From NCBI RefSeq assembly GCF_964031045.1, contig NZ_OZ034994.1:620001-684000 (forward strand): a stretch of DNA of 64,000 nucleotides, given 5' to 3'. Position 1 is the stretch's first letter. Every line of letters begins with the position of its first letter. Shown here piece after piece: positions 27,955-41,828 of this stretch. The position numbers were made by a program, and so were the translations under genes. This DNA comes from Spiroplasma endosymbiont of Aspidapion aeneum (GTDB lineage Bacteria > Bacillota_I > Bacilli_A > Mycoplasmatales > Mycoplasmataceae). The notes beneath the pieces were generated by a model that had not been told where the DNA came from, did no database searches, and was given only the letters and a program-made list of their open reading frames with translations.

Positions 27955-28308
27955 CTATTCAACGTTTGTTAGCAAAGCGTTGATTTTTGAACTCATTTTA
28001 AAATAAAATAATCCATAATCTAACAGACCAAGATTTATAACCTTTTGGGGATTATCGATTTCTCTATTTCTATAAATAAATATTCTTCCAAATACACTAG
28101 GTAAAGCAAATAATCATCATAATATAGCAGAAAGAAGAATGATAACAATCCAAAAACTTTTTTTATATCAAGTACTTTGTTTACCTTCTTTTATTAAAAA
28201 AAAGCATAATAATACAATAACAAATATCACCGTTGAGAGAACCCATAGACATATTGAAATAAAATTTATTCTTTTAATATTAATTTTTATCTTTGAAAAT
28301 TCGCTCAT
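27955..28308 (-). CDS. Small membrane protein downstream of feoB
   Basis: 117 residues with two hydrophobic helices (ISICLWVLSTVIFVIVLLCF; IVIILLSAILWWLFALP), positively charged N-terminus and a C-terminal soluble tail. Three TGA codons are read as Trp. No strong Shine-Dalgarno before the ATG (AATTAGG only). It sits between feoB and the DegV gene in one operon. Unknown function. Confidence 0.6.
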
Positions 28309-28395
28309 AAAAAACCTAATTAAATTATCTCATATATAAATACAAAATACATAAAAAAACTTATTTATAATATCTATAAATAAGTATTATTTTAT

Positions 28396-30399
28396 TTAAA
28401 TAAGAATCGTTGTTTGGTAAATTATTGTTGATAATATTCAAGCGATAGATAATGATGCTGATACATTTACGATTGTAAATTTTCAAGATGTTTCTTTTTT
28501 AAAAATAGCCAATGTTGAAATACATGGAATATATAACATAAAAAAGATTAAATAAGAAAGTGCTCTTGCAAATGTAAAATATTCTTGAATGCTCGCTTGG
28601 TCTTTAAAGATGATTAGCATATTTGAAATTGCCAATTCCTTTGCTGGAATTGCTAGAATTAGCGACGTTACAATTCGATAATCATTTAGTCCTAAAGGTA
28701 TAAAAATATAGGAAAGATATTTTGAAAAATAAACAATAAATGATGTTGAAATTTGGTCATCATTTAAAAGACCAGTTGGTCCTAAATGGACTAAGAATCA
28801 AAGAAATATTGAACCAATAACAATAAATATAACAACTCTGTGAAAGAAGGTTTTACACTCAAATCACATTAATTTTGATATTGATTTTGGGTCCGGTCTT
28901 CTTCATTTTGGTATTTCTTGAACTAATAAATATGGGCTTTTTCGAAACATAGTTTGTGAAAATATCAAACCAATTGCCAAAGCTATTATTGCAGATATTA
29001 TTTGCAAAGAAAAGATAACTATTCAAGTATTGTTAGTAATCACCATACTAGCGATAAAAGCAAATACAGTTGCTCGAGCACTACAAGATATAAATGGGGC
29101 AATAAAAATTGAAGTTAATTTTTCACGACGACTAGCAGAACCACGAGCCATCATAATTGTTGGTACATTGCAACCCATACCACTAATTAAAGCAATTATA
29201 CTTCTCCCACTTAACCCAACCTTATATAATAAGCGATCACAAATTACACTAATTCTAGCAATAAATCCACTTTGTTGAAATAACCCAACAAAGAAAAATA
29301 AAATTATAATATAGATAAAGAATGGTAGTACACCAAACACCCCTGCTATAAATCCATCACAAATAATTGATGGTACTCACCATCACGTTTGCGAATCTGC
29401 AATTGGTGCAAATCAAGATTTAATTTCATCACTTAAATAATCATTTAAAAAATAATCAATTTTTGATTGCACATAACCACCAGTGTATGGTCCAAATGTA
29501 ATATAATACACACCCATGAGCGATAATATAAAGATTGGAATACCAAATGACTGCTTTAATAAAATAAAATCAATTTTTTTAGCCAGTGTGCTTTGCTTGT
29601 AAATAATTCCTTCTTCAAAAATAAAAGAATTTAAATATACCTTATTTATAAACTGATTTCTTCGATCGATAATTCCAAGACTGTATTTTTCTTTTGCCTT
29701 TAGTATGTCATCAAATACTAATAAATCTTGTCCATTTTCTCTTAAATATTTTAAAACGTTATCATTACCCTCTAATAGTTGGATTGCAATAAACCTTTTT
29801 GAAAAACAATCAATCGTAATCTTATCCATAATTGTTCTAATTTCTGCTTCAATTTCTGGACCATAATTTAGACGAAATCCCTTAATTGGACAGTTTAACT
29901 CATTTTTTATATTCTTGATTCCAACGTTTTTATTTGCAATTGTAAGATTAACATTGCAACGTAATTGTTTTTTTAACTGTAGTTTATCAATTTTTCTTTG
30001 GTTTAATTCATCAACCATATTTAAATTGATAAAAATATCCTTTCCAGTTTCTAGAAGTTGGATTGTCAAATGCATATCACGTTTAAAAGTTGTTGAGTTT
30101 AAAACATTAACAATTCCATTATATTTATTTGCCAAAACAGTATCAATAGCTATACATTCATCAGCAAAGGTTGATTTTAGATTATAAACTCCAGGTAAAT
30201 CGATTAAATATTTATTTGGACAATTTTTAATTTTTCCTCTTTTTTTAGAAACTGTTGTTCGGTTAAAATTTCCCACATCATTAACAGATGATGTTGTATG
30301 GTTAAAAATTGTTGATTTTCCAACATTTGGATTTCCAATTAATAAATATTGATCAATTTTATCTTTTTTAGATAATTTCTCCTTATTTAAACTTTCCAT
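28396..30399 (-). CDS. feoB: Ferrous iron transport protein B
   Basis: GTPase-coupled Fe2+ uptake permease in the cytoplasmic membrane. 667 residues. N-terminal G domain: GNPNVGKSTIFN (G1), TTVSKKR (switch), DLPGVYNL (G3), NMVDE (G4). The membrane part includes the Gate motif GMGCNVPTIMMARG with the conserved Cys, and PAKELAISN in the second Gate. ATG at 30399 follows feoA with only a 7-bp gap; an upstream in-frame TTG is less likely. Several TGA codons are Trp. Confidence 0.93.
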
Positions 30400-30406
30400 T
30401 ATCAAC

Positions 30407-30625
30407 CTATTCTATGATTATTAAATTCAAACTATTTATAAGTTCTTTCGACAATGCATATTCAATATTTTCCACTAAGATTACAAAGAATTTTTTCTTA
30501 ATATCTATAATTATAAATTCAGTATTTCGATTAAGATTTATTTCTTTTAATTTATCTAATAAAACACTATCTACATTATCTTTGATTGTTAATATTTTAT
30601 ACTTTTTATTTAATAAGTATTCCAT
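30407..30625 (-). CDS. feoA: FeoA-like SH3-fold protein
   Basis: 72 residues, the size of FeoA. It has alternating beta strands typical of the SH3-like fold (YKILTIKDNVDS, EINLNRNTEFIIIDI). Sequence match to FeoA is weak but its place directly before feoB and size fit. It would regulate the FeoB pore or GTPase. It starts 8 bp after the large surface protein gene. Confidence 0.75.
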   Translation of the reverse strand: MEYLLNKKYKILTIKDNVDSVLLDKLKEINLNRNTEFIIIDIKKKFFVILVENIEYALSKELINSLNLIIIE

Positions 30626-30632
30626 AAAAAAG

Positions 30633-32432
30633 TTATTTCCCCCGATTTTTTTTCTTTTTTCTTTTTATAAACAAATATGTTGAGATGATAATAAATAGTA
30701 CTAAAAAAGAAAATAGTGTATAGAATAAAATTTCTCCAAATGAAACATTTGATTCAGGTTTTGGATTTGAATTTTCACCATTATCTCAATAACTTCCAAC
30801 TCCATAAATTTGGCCATCATAGAATGGTGTTTTTGAATTTAAGCCATTGTTTTTAATAAAATTGTTTTGCAGTAATTGTAAGTTTCCAAAATCTGCAGCA
30901 CCATAACCATCAAGAATGTTACCAAATTGAAGGCTAACAGATGAAAATATATCTTGTGAACTATTTGCATTTTCAAGCTCAAAATCACTATTACTATTAG
31001 GATCATTTCACATTGTTAATGCATCAATTGAAATAATTACATATCCACCTTTTGTTGTTGATGTTGACTCAAATGATGTTTTTGTATATGATGTTTTTGT
31101 TTGTCCCAATGCTTTTAAAGGACTATCTGGAGAAATAATAAATGCATCTAGATAATTACAAAAATAATCTCCACATATATATTTTGATATATTAAAGATA
31201 TTGATAAGATCATCTGATAATTTTTGTGTATGTTCTTGGTCTAGATTATTATTATTTTTAATTGCGTTTAAAGTTGCAAATAAAAAAATGTCTGAAGATT
31301 GTGATTTATTTGTCTTATTTACGCCGTTATCTAATGTACAAGAAGCAAATGATTTATCAATTTTTTGAAGTGAGTTATATTGAGATTTTTTTAAATCATT
31401 TAGTAATGAATTATATTGACTACTCGATGCAGTTGAAGATATAGTATATGAATCATTCATTCATTCACTAATTTCGTCAAATAATTTTTTGTTTGGATAA
31501 TATCCTTTATTTTCTTGTGCAGTATATTTATCAGTATCATAACAATTTGTTGTTTTTAAAAATTGAATAATATCATCTTCACCATTTTCAACATTTATAA
31601 TAATATTGCCTCATGTTTTTGCCATTTTGATAGCATTATAGATACCAAAGTTTGTGTAATATGTGTTTTTATTATAAAAGTCTGGAATATTTTCGCCAAG
31701 ATAACCAATATTATTTGAATATCCAAATCCTTTTGGTGAAATAGTTGATTGTTTTGTTTTGTCATTTGGTGTATATGTAAAATCTCCATAACCTAGACCA
31801 GTCAAAGTGAGACTATTATCTTTTACTTTTTTTAATGATGTATCATATGATAAAATAGATTGTTTTGCTTGCTTGTTGATAAGATCTTTTATTGTTGATG
31901 GAAGAATATCTTTTGTATTTAAATTATATTTAGAAATTCCACCAATTTTGAGTTTAATTAATTTTGGATAAGTATTTAAGAAAAAATCATTTAATAATTC
32001 TCATGATTTATTTCTGCTTGCCTTTGGAGCAGATACTCATTTTGAATATGACTGGGCAAAGAAATCTTGATAACTTGACATCGCTTGTGTTGATACAACA
32101 ACGATACTAGAAATTAAACTCATATAAAAATAATCTTTATTAGTTGAATCTAAAATATGACTAGTTTCTAGATTTTTTTCAATTTTTAATGCTGTCAGAT
32201 TTTTTTCAATATTTGAATTTTTTAGTAAATAATATTGTAAAGCTTTACCAACTCACATTCCAGATAATTCTTTATTTTCTGTGTCATTGTTATTAGAAAT
32301 ATTATCTGCTTTTAATTGATATGTTTGTTGTTTATTTTTAAATGTATTTGTAATTTGTGATTGTAATAAAAATGAAAAGTGGAAAGTAAAAAAATTGATA
32401 ATAGATGTTAGACAAAATAATAATTTTTTCAT
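30633..32432 (-). CDS. Large surface protein anchored at both ends
   Basis: 599 residues: signal peptide MKKLLFCLTSIINFF at the start, a large Ser/Thr/Asn-rich extracytoplasmic part, and one transmembrane helix near the C-terminus (FYTLFSFLVLFIIISTYLF) ending in KRKKKKNRGK. No lipobox cysteine, so it is held by the C-terminal helix. Co-transcribed with feoAB (8 bp from feoA), which hints at metal capture or a host-facing role, but no domain was recognised. Several TGA = Trp. GGAG lies 13 bp before ATG, somewhat far. Confidence 0.65.
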
Positions 32433-32465
32433 GTTATGTTGATATACTCCATTCTTTTAAATAAA

Positions 32466-33149
32466 TTAAAATCCCCTATTTTTACGAATTAAATCATAAG
32501 CAGCATTTATTTCACTTGTTTTTATTGCTGCATTTTTACTGTCATTTTTATCTGGGTGCCATTTCATTATAAGTGCTTTATATGCGCGTTTAATTTCATC
32601 TTCACTAGCTTTTTCATTAAGTCCCAAGACACCATAAGCTTTTGCTAGTTCATAATTATTAATCGGTTTATTTACAGGATCTTGGTTTTGACCTTGAAAA
32701 TTTTGTCTAAATTGATTAAAGAAATTATTAATATTTTGAGATTGAGCTTGAGAATTTCGCATATGGTCATCAAATGTTCCATTTTCTTTCATACTTTTTT
32801 CTAATTCAATATTACTGTTTACCATCAACATTCAAAGTGCAATTATAAAAAATAGGAAAATTCAAATAATAATTTCTACTAGATTAAATGGTTTTAGATC
32901 TTGACCATTATTAACCAATAATTTTATGCGCATTTTAATCCTTGAAATATATATACAACAACCAGCAATACCAACACAAGTGTAAAGCAAATATAATACA
33001 AATAAAATAGTAATAATAATTTTACCATCATTATCATTGTAATTTCTAGAAATACCTGCAATAAATAAGTATGAATATACAGATAATGTAATTCATAATC
33101 ATATGATTAGTGAATAATATTTTCTCCCTCTTACTGTTCTTACATCCAT
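32466..33149 (-). CDS. Membrane-anchored J-domain protein
   Basis: 227 residues. Three or four hydrophobic segments in the first 130 residues, then an Asn/Gln-rich linker ([16 protein letters not shown]) and a C-terminal J domain with the HPD motif ([11 protein letters not shown]) that stimulates DnaK ATPase. This is not canonical DnaJ: it has no G/F or zinc-finger region. It likely recruits DnaK to the membrane, perhaps to help the surface protein encoded next. First gene of the operon; a TATAAT on the - strand at 33194-33199 is the likely -10. Confidence 0.8.
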
Positions 33150-33249
33150 ATGGGTCTTCTTTCTTCGTTGCTACCATATAATTCATCAATTTTATTATAC
33201 ACCTTTTTTAATAAACAAAATTACTTTTCAGTTAATTAAAATTTAAATT

Positions 33250-33277
33250 ACAAAAAAAAAGAACATGAAGTTCTTTA
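33250..33277 (-). terminator. Terminator after the 405-aa protein gene
   Basis: On the - strand, AAAGAACTTCATGTTCTTT is followed by a T run of nine. It separates the gene at 33333-34550 from the J-domain operon. Confidence 0.75.
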
Positions 33278-33332
33278 TTAAGGGTTTTTATAAAAATATT
33301 GTATAATTGATAAAATAGATTCAGCATTTATT

Positions 33333-34550
33333 TTACAAATTTTTTAAGTCAGGTTTTTTATCTCACTTATAAATTTCTTGCTTATTTTTTGTTTTTTTAA
33401 TTTCAAGTTTTTGAGTTAGGATTGATTCGTCATATTCTCTCTCAATCAAAATAATATTTCTTTTATCAAACGGTTTTACAGGGCCGTTTTTTTCTTTGTT
33501 AATTTCCTTTTCAATGAACTTTGGTTTTTTAAAACTTTTAGCATTATTTGTTGTCACCTTTGTTGGCATTGCAATTGAAATATCTTCTATAATTTTTTGT
33601 TGATCAATTTTTTCAACTTTAATTATATTTTGTTTTGTTTTCTTATCATTAATGTTAATAGTCTTATTATTATTTTCAATATTATTTTTGTTAGTTTTAT
33701 TAGCTTTAATTGCTTTTTTAGAAGTTTTTGAGTTTACATTAGTAATTTCTTTTTCCTCAAAATCATCAATTTTTATGTTTGGTCTCTTATCGGCAATAAT
33801 ACTTTTTTTAGTTTTTGGAATAACAACTGATGAGGTTGATGATTTTTTCTCAAGTACTGATTGGTCATATTCTCTCTCAATTGAGAGATCGGGAACCTTA
33901 TTTCATTGATAATCTATTGTTTGTTTGTTTGATTTATAATTGGTTAGATTTTTTTTATTAGCATTAACATTTGCCTTGATAGAGTTAATTTTCATTACAA
34001 CACTATCTTTAACTATTTTTTCTTCTTTAATTGGTTTGCTAATAATTACTTTTTCTTTATCTACTTTTTCTTTAATTATTTTTTCCTTTGGTTTAGGATT
34101 TAAATCTTTTCTTATTGCGTTTTTAGGATTATCACTTAAGAAAAATTTTGTCACGTTTGTAAGGGTATTGTAGTGTCTAACATACATTTTAGATTCATCC
34201 CTAACCATTTCTTTTTCAATCTCAGATTCTCGATGAATTATTCCTTTTTGATACTTTACTTCTAATGGCTTATTGATTTTATTTGAAGCATTAAAGTTAA
34301 TTTTTGTTGGTTCTGGATTATCAAAGAAAGATTTATATCTTTCATAATATTCAAAATTTACTTCCGCTCTCAAGCTAATATATTTTAAAATTAATTCTAG
34401 ATCGTTTTCTGTTAACTCTTTATAATGATGAACATATTTCTTAATTGTGTATGGAGATATAAAGTTATCCATTCTAGAATCTATTTCATCTAATATTAGT
34501 CTTGGTATTGATGTAAAGAATGACCTTATTTCTTTTTGTGTATTTGACAT
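33333..34550 (-). CDS. Lys/Asn-rich protein with repeated EREYD motifs
   Basis: 405 residues. A folded N-terminal part of about 100 residues (FFTSIPRLILDEIDSRM, helical), then a low-complexity charged tail. The motif IEREYD(Q/E)S(V/I)L occurs twice (about residues 224 and 383), with Y-x-W-(N/D)-K-(V/K)-P-D-L near each (QWNKVPDL; KWDKKPDLKNL at the end), so the tail carries two similar units. No family recognised; no signal or membrane segment. GAGG lies before ATG. Its leader carries unusual 20-bp repeats. One TGA in each W-P-D motif. Confidence 0.55.
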
Positions 34551-34572
34551 GTTTTTTCCTCACTTAGTTCTC

Positions 34573-34688
34573 TGAAAATTATTTTCAATGGCTGAAAATT
34601 ATTTTCAAGGGTTAAAAATTATTTTCAAGTAAAAGGGATAATAAATAGCGGTAAAAACTCCCCTATTATTGTAAAACTCCCCTACTTA
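34573..34688 (-). promoter_or_regulatory. Repeat-rich leader of the 405-aa protein gene
   Basis: Three copies of the palindrome TGAAAATTATTTTCA (34573, 34593; 34613 with one change), spaced exactly 20 bp, and two copies of a unit aaaactcccctA at a 20-bp spacing further upstream (34653 and 34673). A TATAAT on the - strand at 34690-34695, overlapping the end of valS, would put all of these in the transcribed leader. An operator array for a dimeric regulator, or an RNA element, is possible. Confidence 0.55.
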
Positions 34689-34690
34689 TA

Positions 34691-37348
34691 TTATATATCT
34701 TTTAATTTAATTTTTAGTGTAATATATTGGTTTTTGTACATATGATATTTTTCTTTTTCAGCATCTATTTTATCTTTTGAAGCTTTTTCAATAAAGTTTT
34801 TATTAGCTAGAATTGATTCACTTCGCTTAATTTCTTTTCCTAAATCAATAATTTGTTTATTGAGATCGTTAATTAAAGCTGTTTTATCAATAAACGATGA
34901 GTTTTCAACCTCCAATGAAAAATCGTCAATAGCTATTGTTGTTGTTAAATTAGAAGAAAATTGTAGATTATTTTCAATTTTAACATTAACAATCTTTTCT
35001 AAATAACTATTGATTGTTTTTAGATAACTATCAATTTTTGCCTTATTTTTTGATTTAGTTAGGTTTATTTTAAAGATTAATGGTTTTGAGTTAGAAACAG
35101 TGTTTTTTGTTCGAAATTCACGAATATTGCTAATAATTGGGATTAAATAATCTAAATAGTTAATTTCAAAATTATGCTTATTTTCTATCCACTTGTCTAA
35201 AAGAATTGATTTTTCGAGAGATAGTTTTTGATATATTTCTTCAGTTACGAAAGGAATAAATCCATGAAGCATAATTAAGATATTTTTAAGTACATATTGC
35301 ATTGTGTTTAATGTATAATTTTTAATACCCAAATCTTTTGATTGCAGATTTACTTTGCTCAATTCAATATATCAACTACAAAAATCATCTCAAACAAAGT
35401 CTATTAATAATTTTCCAGCAACAGCAAATTCATATTTGTCAATATTTCTAGCTACTTCTTTTTCGACAAGTGATAATTTGTTTAAAATTCATTTATCAAT
35501 TTCATTTTCTAAATTGGTGTTTTTTTCTAAAAAGAAATTAGAGTTGTATTTAAATTGTTCTTCATTATTCATTAATATATATCTAGAAGCGTTTCATAAT
35601 TTATTGATAAAATTTCAAGCGTATCTAATTTTTTCTTCAGAAAAACGGATATCTTGTCCTGGAGAAGAATTTGTCGTTAACATTAATCTTAAACTATCAC
35701 ACCCAAAGTCTTCAATAACTTGCATTGGGTCAACACCATTACCAAGAGATTTTGACATTTTTCTTCCCATTTCATCGCGAACAAGACCATGAAATAAAAC
35801 ACGACTAAATGGTTTTTTATTGGTAAACATTTTATTAAAGAAAATCATTCTCGCAACTCAAAAAAAGATTAAATCATACCCGGTTACTAGTAATGATGTT
35901 GGAAAGTATTTATTAAATTCATTTGAAATGTTTTTATTTTTTTTAAAATCTCAATTTAAAAAACATGAAAATGGTAAAAGTCCAGATGAAAATCATGTAT
36001 CTAAAACATCACTTTCTTGGTCTCAGTTTTTGATATCTTTTGGAGGTATTGTATTTACATATACTTCCTTAGTTTCTTTGTGGTATCAAACAGGAATCTG
36101 GTGACCTCATCAAATTTGTCGAGAAACTGTTCAGTCATGAATATTGTCCATTCAATGTTTTAGGGTATCTTCTAGTCTTGGAGGATAAAATTCAATCTTA
36201 TCATCTGATTTTTGAAGATCTAAAACCATTGCTGCTAATTTTTTCATTTTAACAAACCATTGGTCTTTTATTAATGGTTCAACTACTGTTTTACTTCTTT
36301 CACTAATTCCCACATTGTGAATAATCTTCTTTTCTAAAACAAATGTGTTATTAGTTTTTGTATATTCAATAACTTTTTTTCGAGCATCCTCTCTTTTTAA
36401 ACCTATAAATTCTTTTGTGACATTTTCATTTAATGTTGCATCATCATTAAAAATGTTAATTATTTCTAAATTGTATTTCTTTCCCAATTCAAAATCATTA
36501 ACATCGTGACCTGGAGAGCATTTCATAACTCCAGTTCCAAAATCAATATCTACATATTCATCGCCAATTACAAGTAATTCTTTATCATTCAAAGGATTGA
36601 TAACATATTTTCCAATATATTTTTGATAACGTTTATCATTTGGATTTACGACTATACAGCTATCTGCAAAAATTGTTTCTGGCCTTGTTGTAGCAACCTC
36701 TAAGTAATCTGTTTTTTTATCTTTAAAGAAATACTTAAAGTGGTACATTGACCCCTCTTTTTCTTCATAAATTACCTCAATGTTTGAAAGCGCTGTTTTA
36801 AATTGGCAATCCCAATGAATTATGCGATTGTCTTTATAAATTAAACCTTCATTGTACATTTTAACAAAGATATGATTTACCATATTATTTAAATCCTTAG
36901 AATAGGTAAAATATTCATCTTTGTAATTTAATGCTAATCCAAGTTTTTTTCATTGTTGGCGAATAGAATCTGAGTATTCATCTTTTCATTCTCATACTTT
37001 TTTAATAAATTCTTCACGCCCATAATCATAACGTGTTTTTTTATGCTCTTTTCACAATCTTTCTTCTACTTTTGCTTGTGTAGCAATTCCGGCATGATCC
37101 ATCCCTGGAATTCAGTTAATATCATATCCATTAAGCTTTTTAAAACGAATTAAAAGATCTGGAATTGCATTGTCTAAAGCATGACCAATATGCAGTTTTC
37201 CAGTAACGTTTGGAGGAGGTAAAAGGATTGTAAAAGGTTCTTTTTTTGAAGTTGTATTATTGGTAAATAAGTTATTTTCTACTCAAAAATCATATTTACC
37301 CGCTTCTACTTGTTTATAATTATATTTTTTTTCCATTTTATCATCCAT
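34691..37348 (-). CDS. valS: Valyl-tRNA synthetase
   Basis: Charges tRNA-Val and edits mis-charged Thr. 885 residues. HIGH motif in [20 protein letters not shown], the editing domain ([14 protein letters not shown]), [15 protein letters not shown], and KMSKS in [19 protein letters not shown]-terminal anticodon-binding domain and coiled-coil arm follow ([16 protein letters not shown]). ATG at 37348 is used here; a second in-frame ATG at 37336 is possible because no clear Shine-Dalgarno site distinguishes them. Many TGA codons are Trp. Confidence 0.95.
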
Positions 37349-37624
37349 GACTATTTTAATTCTTAATAAGCTTTATTCAATAGTGAAAAATATATTTTAT
37401 TTAATAAAACCCAGGTATTTAGTTATTATTTAGTTATTGTTTAAATTTTTGGTATAACACATATAAATCTAATATTTTTATTATTTCATATTAATAAGAT
37501 TAGGTTATAAATAATATTATATATAGGAAAACAATTTTCAAACTTATCTCCAATAATTATATTATAAACTATTTTTAACAATAATAATTAAATTTAAATA
37601 TTGTCAACTATAAAATATGAATTT

Positions 37625-38860
37625 CTATAAATTCTTTTTATTTTTCTTAAAATGTAGAAAATTCTCATTAATATAATTTTTGGTTTTATTACTAAATTCA
37701 TTAAAGATTTCCTTTTTTATCTTTAGACCGTCTCCATATCGTCCCTTAAATATTTTGACCTCATTTTTTCTGTTTTCATTAAATATTACTTTACCAGTAT
37801 TATCAATAGATATAATACTATCATCAAAGGCTCTATGTATATTTGGCTCTAATTTCAACCTATTCTCAGGATCTGTTGCTCTTTTATAATCCTTAGTTTT
37901 ACATAAGTATGAAAAACTAACTATATGAGCATTATCTGCAATCATATAATCTGGTATATTAAATATATTATCTGACATATTGGAAAAATTATCTCAATTA
38001 TTAATTCTCTTATTGTATATTGAACGTAAATATTTATTTAATGTGTCATTCTTACTATAAATTTTAGTATTTAAGTTTTTAGAATAAAGACCCAAAGAAT
38101 TACAATAATCATTATAAACATTATCAATTTCTTTTACATCTCTTATAGTCATTGTGGATTTAATTACTTCTTCACTTGAATCTTCATCAATTAAGTTTGG
38201 AAAATTAGATTTATTAAATTTTTCAAATAATTGCTTTTTTTCAGAAAATAATGAAAAATAATCTTCTAGATTTTTGATATGTATTATTTTATGATTTTCT
38301 CGCTTACTAAATAAATACGTATAGTAATCATGCATATTTTTTGTTGATATTTTATAAAAGAAATTAATAAATGGGCAAAAATTATAATTACCAGGGTTAT
38401 TTGAATTTATTCCACTGTAATAAATAAATATCGGATTTGTATTATGTAAATTTATTTTTGTAGAAGTATTTGCGCCTGATATAAATATATCTATTTTTAA
38501 TACATTATTAAATACTTTTCTATTCTTAATTAAATTATTTAAATTGTCAATATCATCACTTGAAAGTCCATACGGAACTTTATAATTCCTTTTATCAATA
38601 TGATTAAATACTGTCGATCTTAAATCAAACAATTCTCCAAGTACACCCTTTCAATTGATGTTCATATTATCATTGTCATTATATCTAACAGTTAATAAAT
38701 CAGTATCAAATGTAACATCAAAATATACAACATTTCCTAATTGATCTAAATAGAATTCATACACACCAGAATACATATATCTATGTTGCCCTCTTTTAGG
38801 GTAAGATTTTAGTAATTTTGCAAGTGAAGCAAAAGGAATATCTAATTTATAAAAAATCAT
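37625..38860 (-). CDS. HNH endonuclease, restriction-type
   Basis: 411 residues; the last 120 form an HNH-family nuclease core: ADNAHIVSFSYLCK (first His), then DPENRLKLEPNIHRAFDDS (Asn and last His), and ISIDNTGKVIF. This is the arrangement of HNH restriction enzymes and related genes. The first 290 residues have no match I know and could bind DNA. GGAG precedes ATG at 38860; the gene begins 51 bp after the methylase-endonuclease fusion, so the two belong to one operon. It may be a second restriction enzyme for the same modification, or of a separate specificity. Confidence 0.7.
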
Positions 38861-38911
38861 TTTTTCTCCTTATTAGTTTTTAAATAAATACTAAACATAA
38901 AAAATACTAAA

Positions 38912-40615
<1,704 letters not shown>

Positions 40616-41020
40616 TGTAAACCCCCTTATATGCAAATGATAATACAATCATTAATGTATTATTTGAAATTTATTGGCTTATTTTTATTAAAAAAGAATA
40701 CAAATTTTAAATACTATTTTATACAAAAATTAGTGTAAATTCTAAAAAAATATTTATATCAATATATTATCAATCATATATTTTTGTTAAATAAATACAT
40801 ATGCTACCAAAAGTGGCATTGTTGCAGTTGTGTCTCATTGGTTGTCATTAACAAGAATTTTAATTTGATATCCATTAATAGTATTATACATTAAATAAAA
40901 TTACTTTCAAGGAAAATATGCTAATCTATTGTTATAATTAAATTTATAACGGACATTACCTATAATTATGGTTAATAAATAATACAATATTTTATTAAAA
41001 AATAATTTCTTAATATAAAG
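40616..41020. other. Intergenic region with a possible gene fragment
   Basis: 405 bases. On the - strand, 40891-40787 encodes a 34-residue ORF (MYNTINGYQIKILVNDN…) with a Trp as TGA that ends VAYVFI; it reads like the C-terminal remains of a longer protein, but no family was recognised. Nothing else is supported. Confidence 0.35.
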
Positions 41021-41737
41021 TTAAAAAAAGTCATCATAAATTTTTTTATTTTGATACATAGACAATTGTAAATATCTAAAGGTGGTTTCTACTTTTTCAT
41101 GGCCCAACTGTAGCATTACCATTTTAGGATTTGCACCTTTTAATAACATATGTGTTGCAAAAGATCTTCTTATTGAATGTGGTGTAAAATTCTTTCCAAG
41201 CACCTCTTTAACTCATAATCTTAATGTTTTTGTTGTTATCTCCTTAAAATTAATTTTAAAAGTAGTTTTACTATTATGAAAAACATCTCTAATTTTATTT
41301 CCTTTTCCAATTAATGTGATGATATTCTTATTGATTGATATTATTTTATTAACCTCAGCGGCCCTTAGTCCTGTTTCAAACATAAATTTGACAAGTAATT
41401 TTTTATTTTTAAGTTGTGCAGAATCATGTTGAAAAACTTTAGTCTTTTTCATTAGAAATTTTTTATCAAAAATTGACATATATATTTTTGGTATTTTTGG
41501 AAGCTTAAGTTGTTTTAATTGTTTTATTCTAGCGTCATTGCTTCACCTCATATAGGAACAAATAATATTGTAATGTGTTCATACTGTATTTGGATTTTTA
41601 TAGTATGTTATAAGCTTATTTTTTATATTTCTTATATCATACATTTCATTTTTGTAAATACCTAGTACACTTTTATAGGTTAATATTGTATTACTTGAAT
41701 ATTGATTTTTTTTTAAAAATAGTATATATTGATTCAT
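41021..41737 (-). CDS. Tyrosine recombinase (XerC-like), likely hsdS invertase
   Basis: 238 residues with the integrase core: Arg I in [11 protein letters not shown], His-x-x-Arg in [14 protein letters not shown], His III in [14 protein letters not shown], and tyrosine near the end (nucleophile Tyr in TTFRYLQLS). N-terminal SAM-like domain ([14 protein letters not shown]). It is the short type found beside phase-variable hsdS genes in Mollicutes and lactobacilli. ATG at 41737 follows AAAGGAAAACC, 65 bp from the hsdS gene on the other strand. It probably inverts DNA between the hsdS repeats. Confidence 0.85.
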
Positions 41738-41794
41738 TGGTTTTCCTTTCGCGGGCTACACTCATTTTATTTTATAAGTATATCAAAATAAAAG

Positions 41795-41828
41795 GTTCAA
41801 TAATGGCTATTTACAAACTTGGGGAATT
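41795..41828 (+). repeat. hsdS start-region inverted repeat, copy 1
   Basis: 34 bases, gttcaataatggctattt…ggggaatt, covering the first codons of hsdS and a few bases before; its exact inverted copy is 44220-44253. Likely recombination target. Confidence 0.8.
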
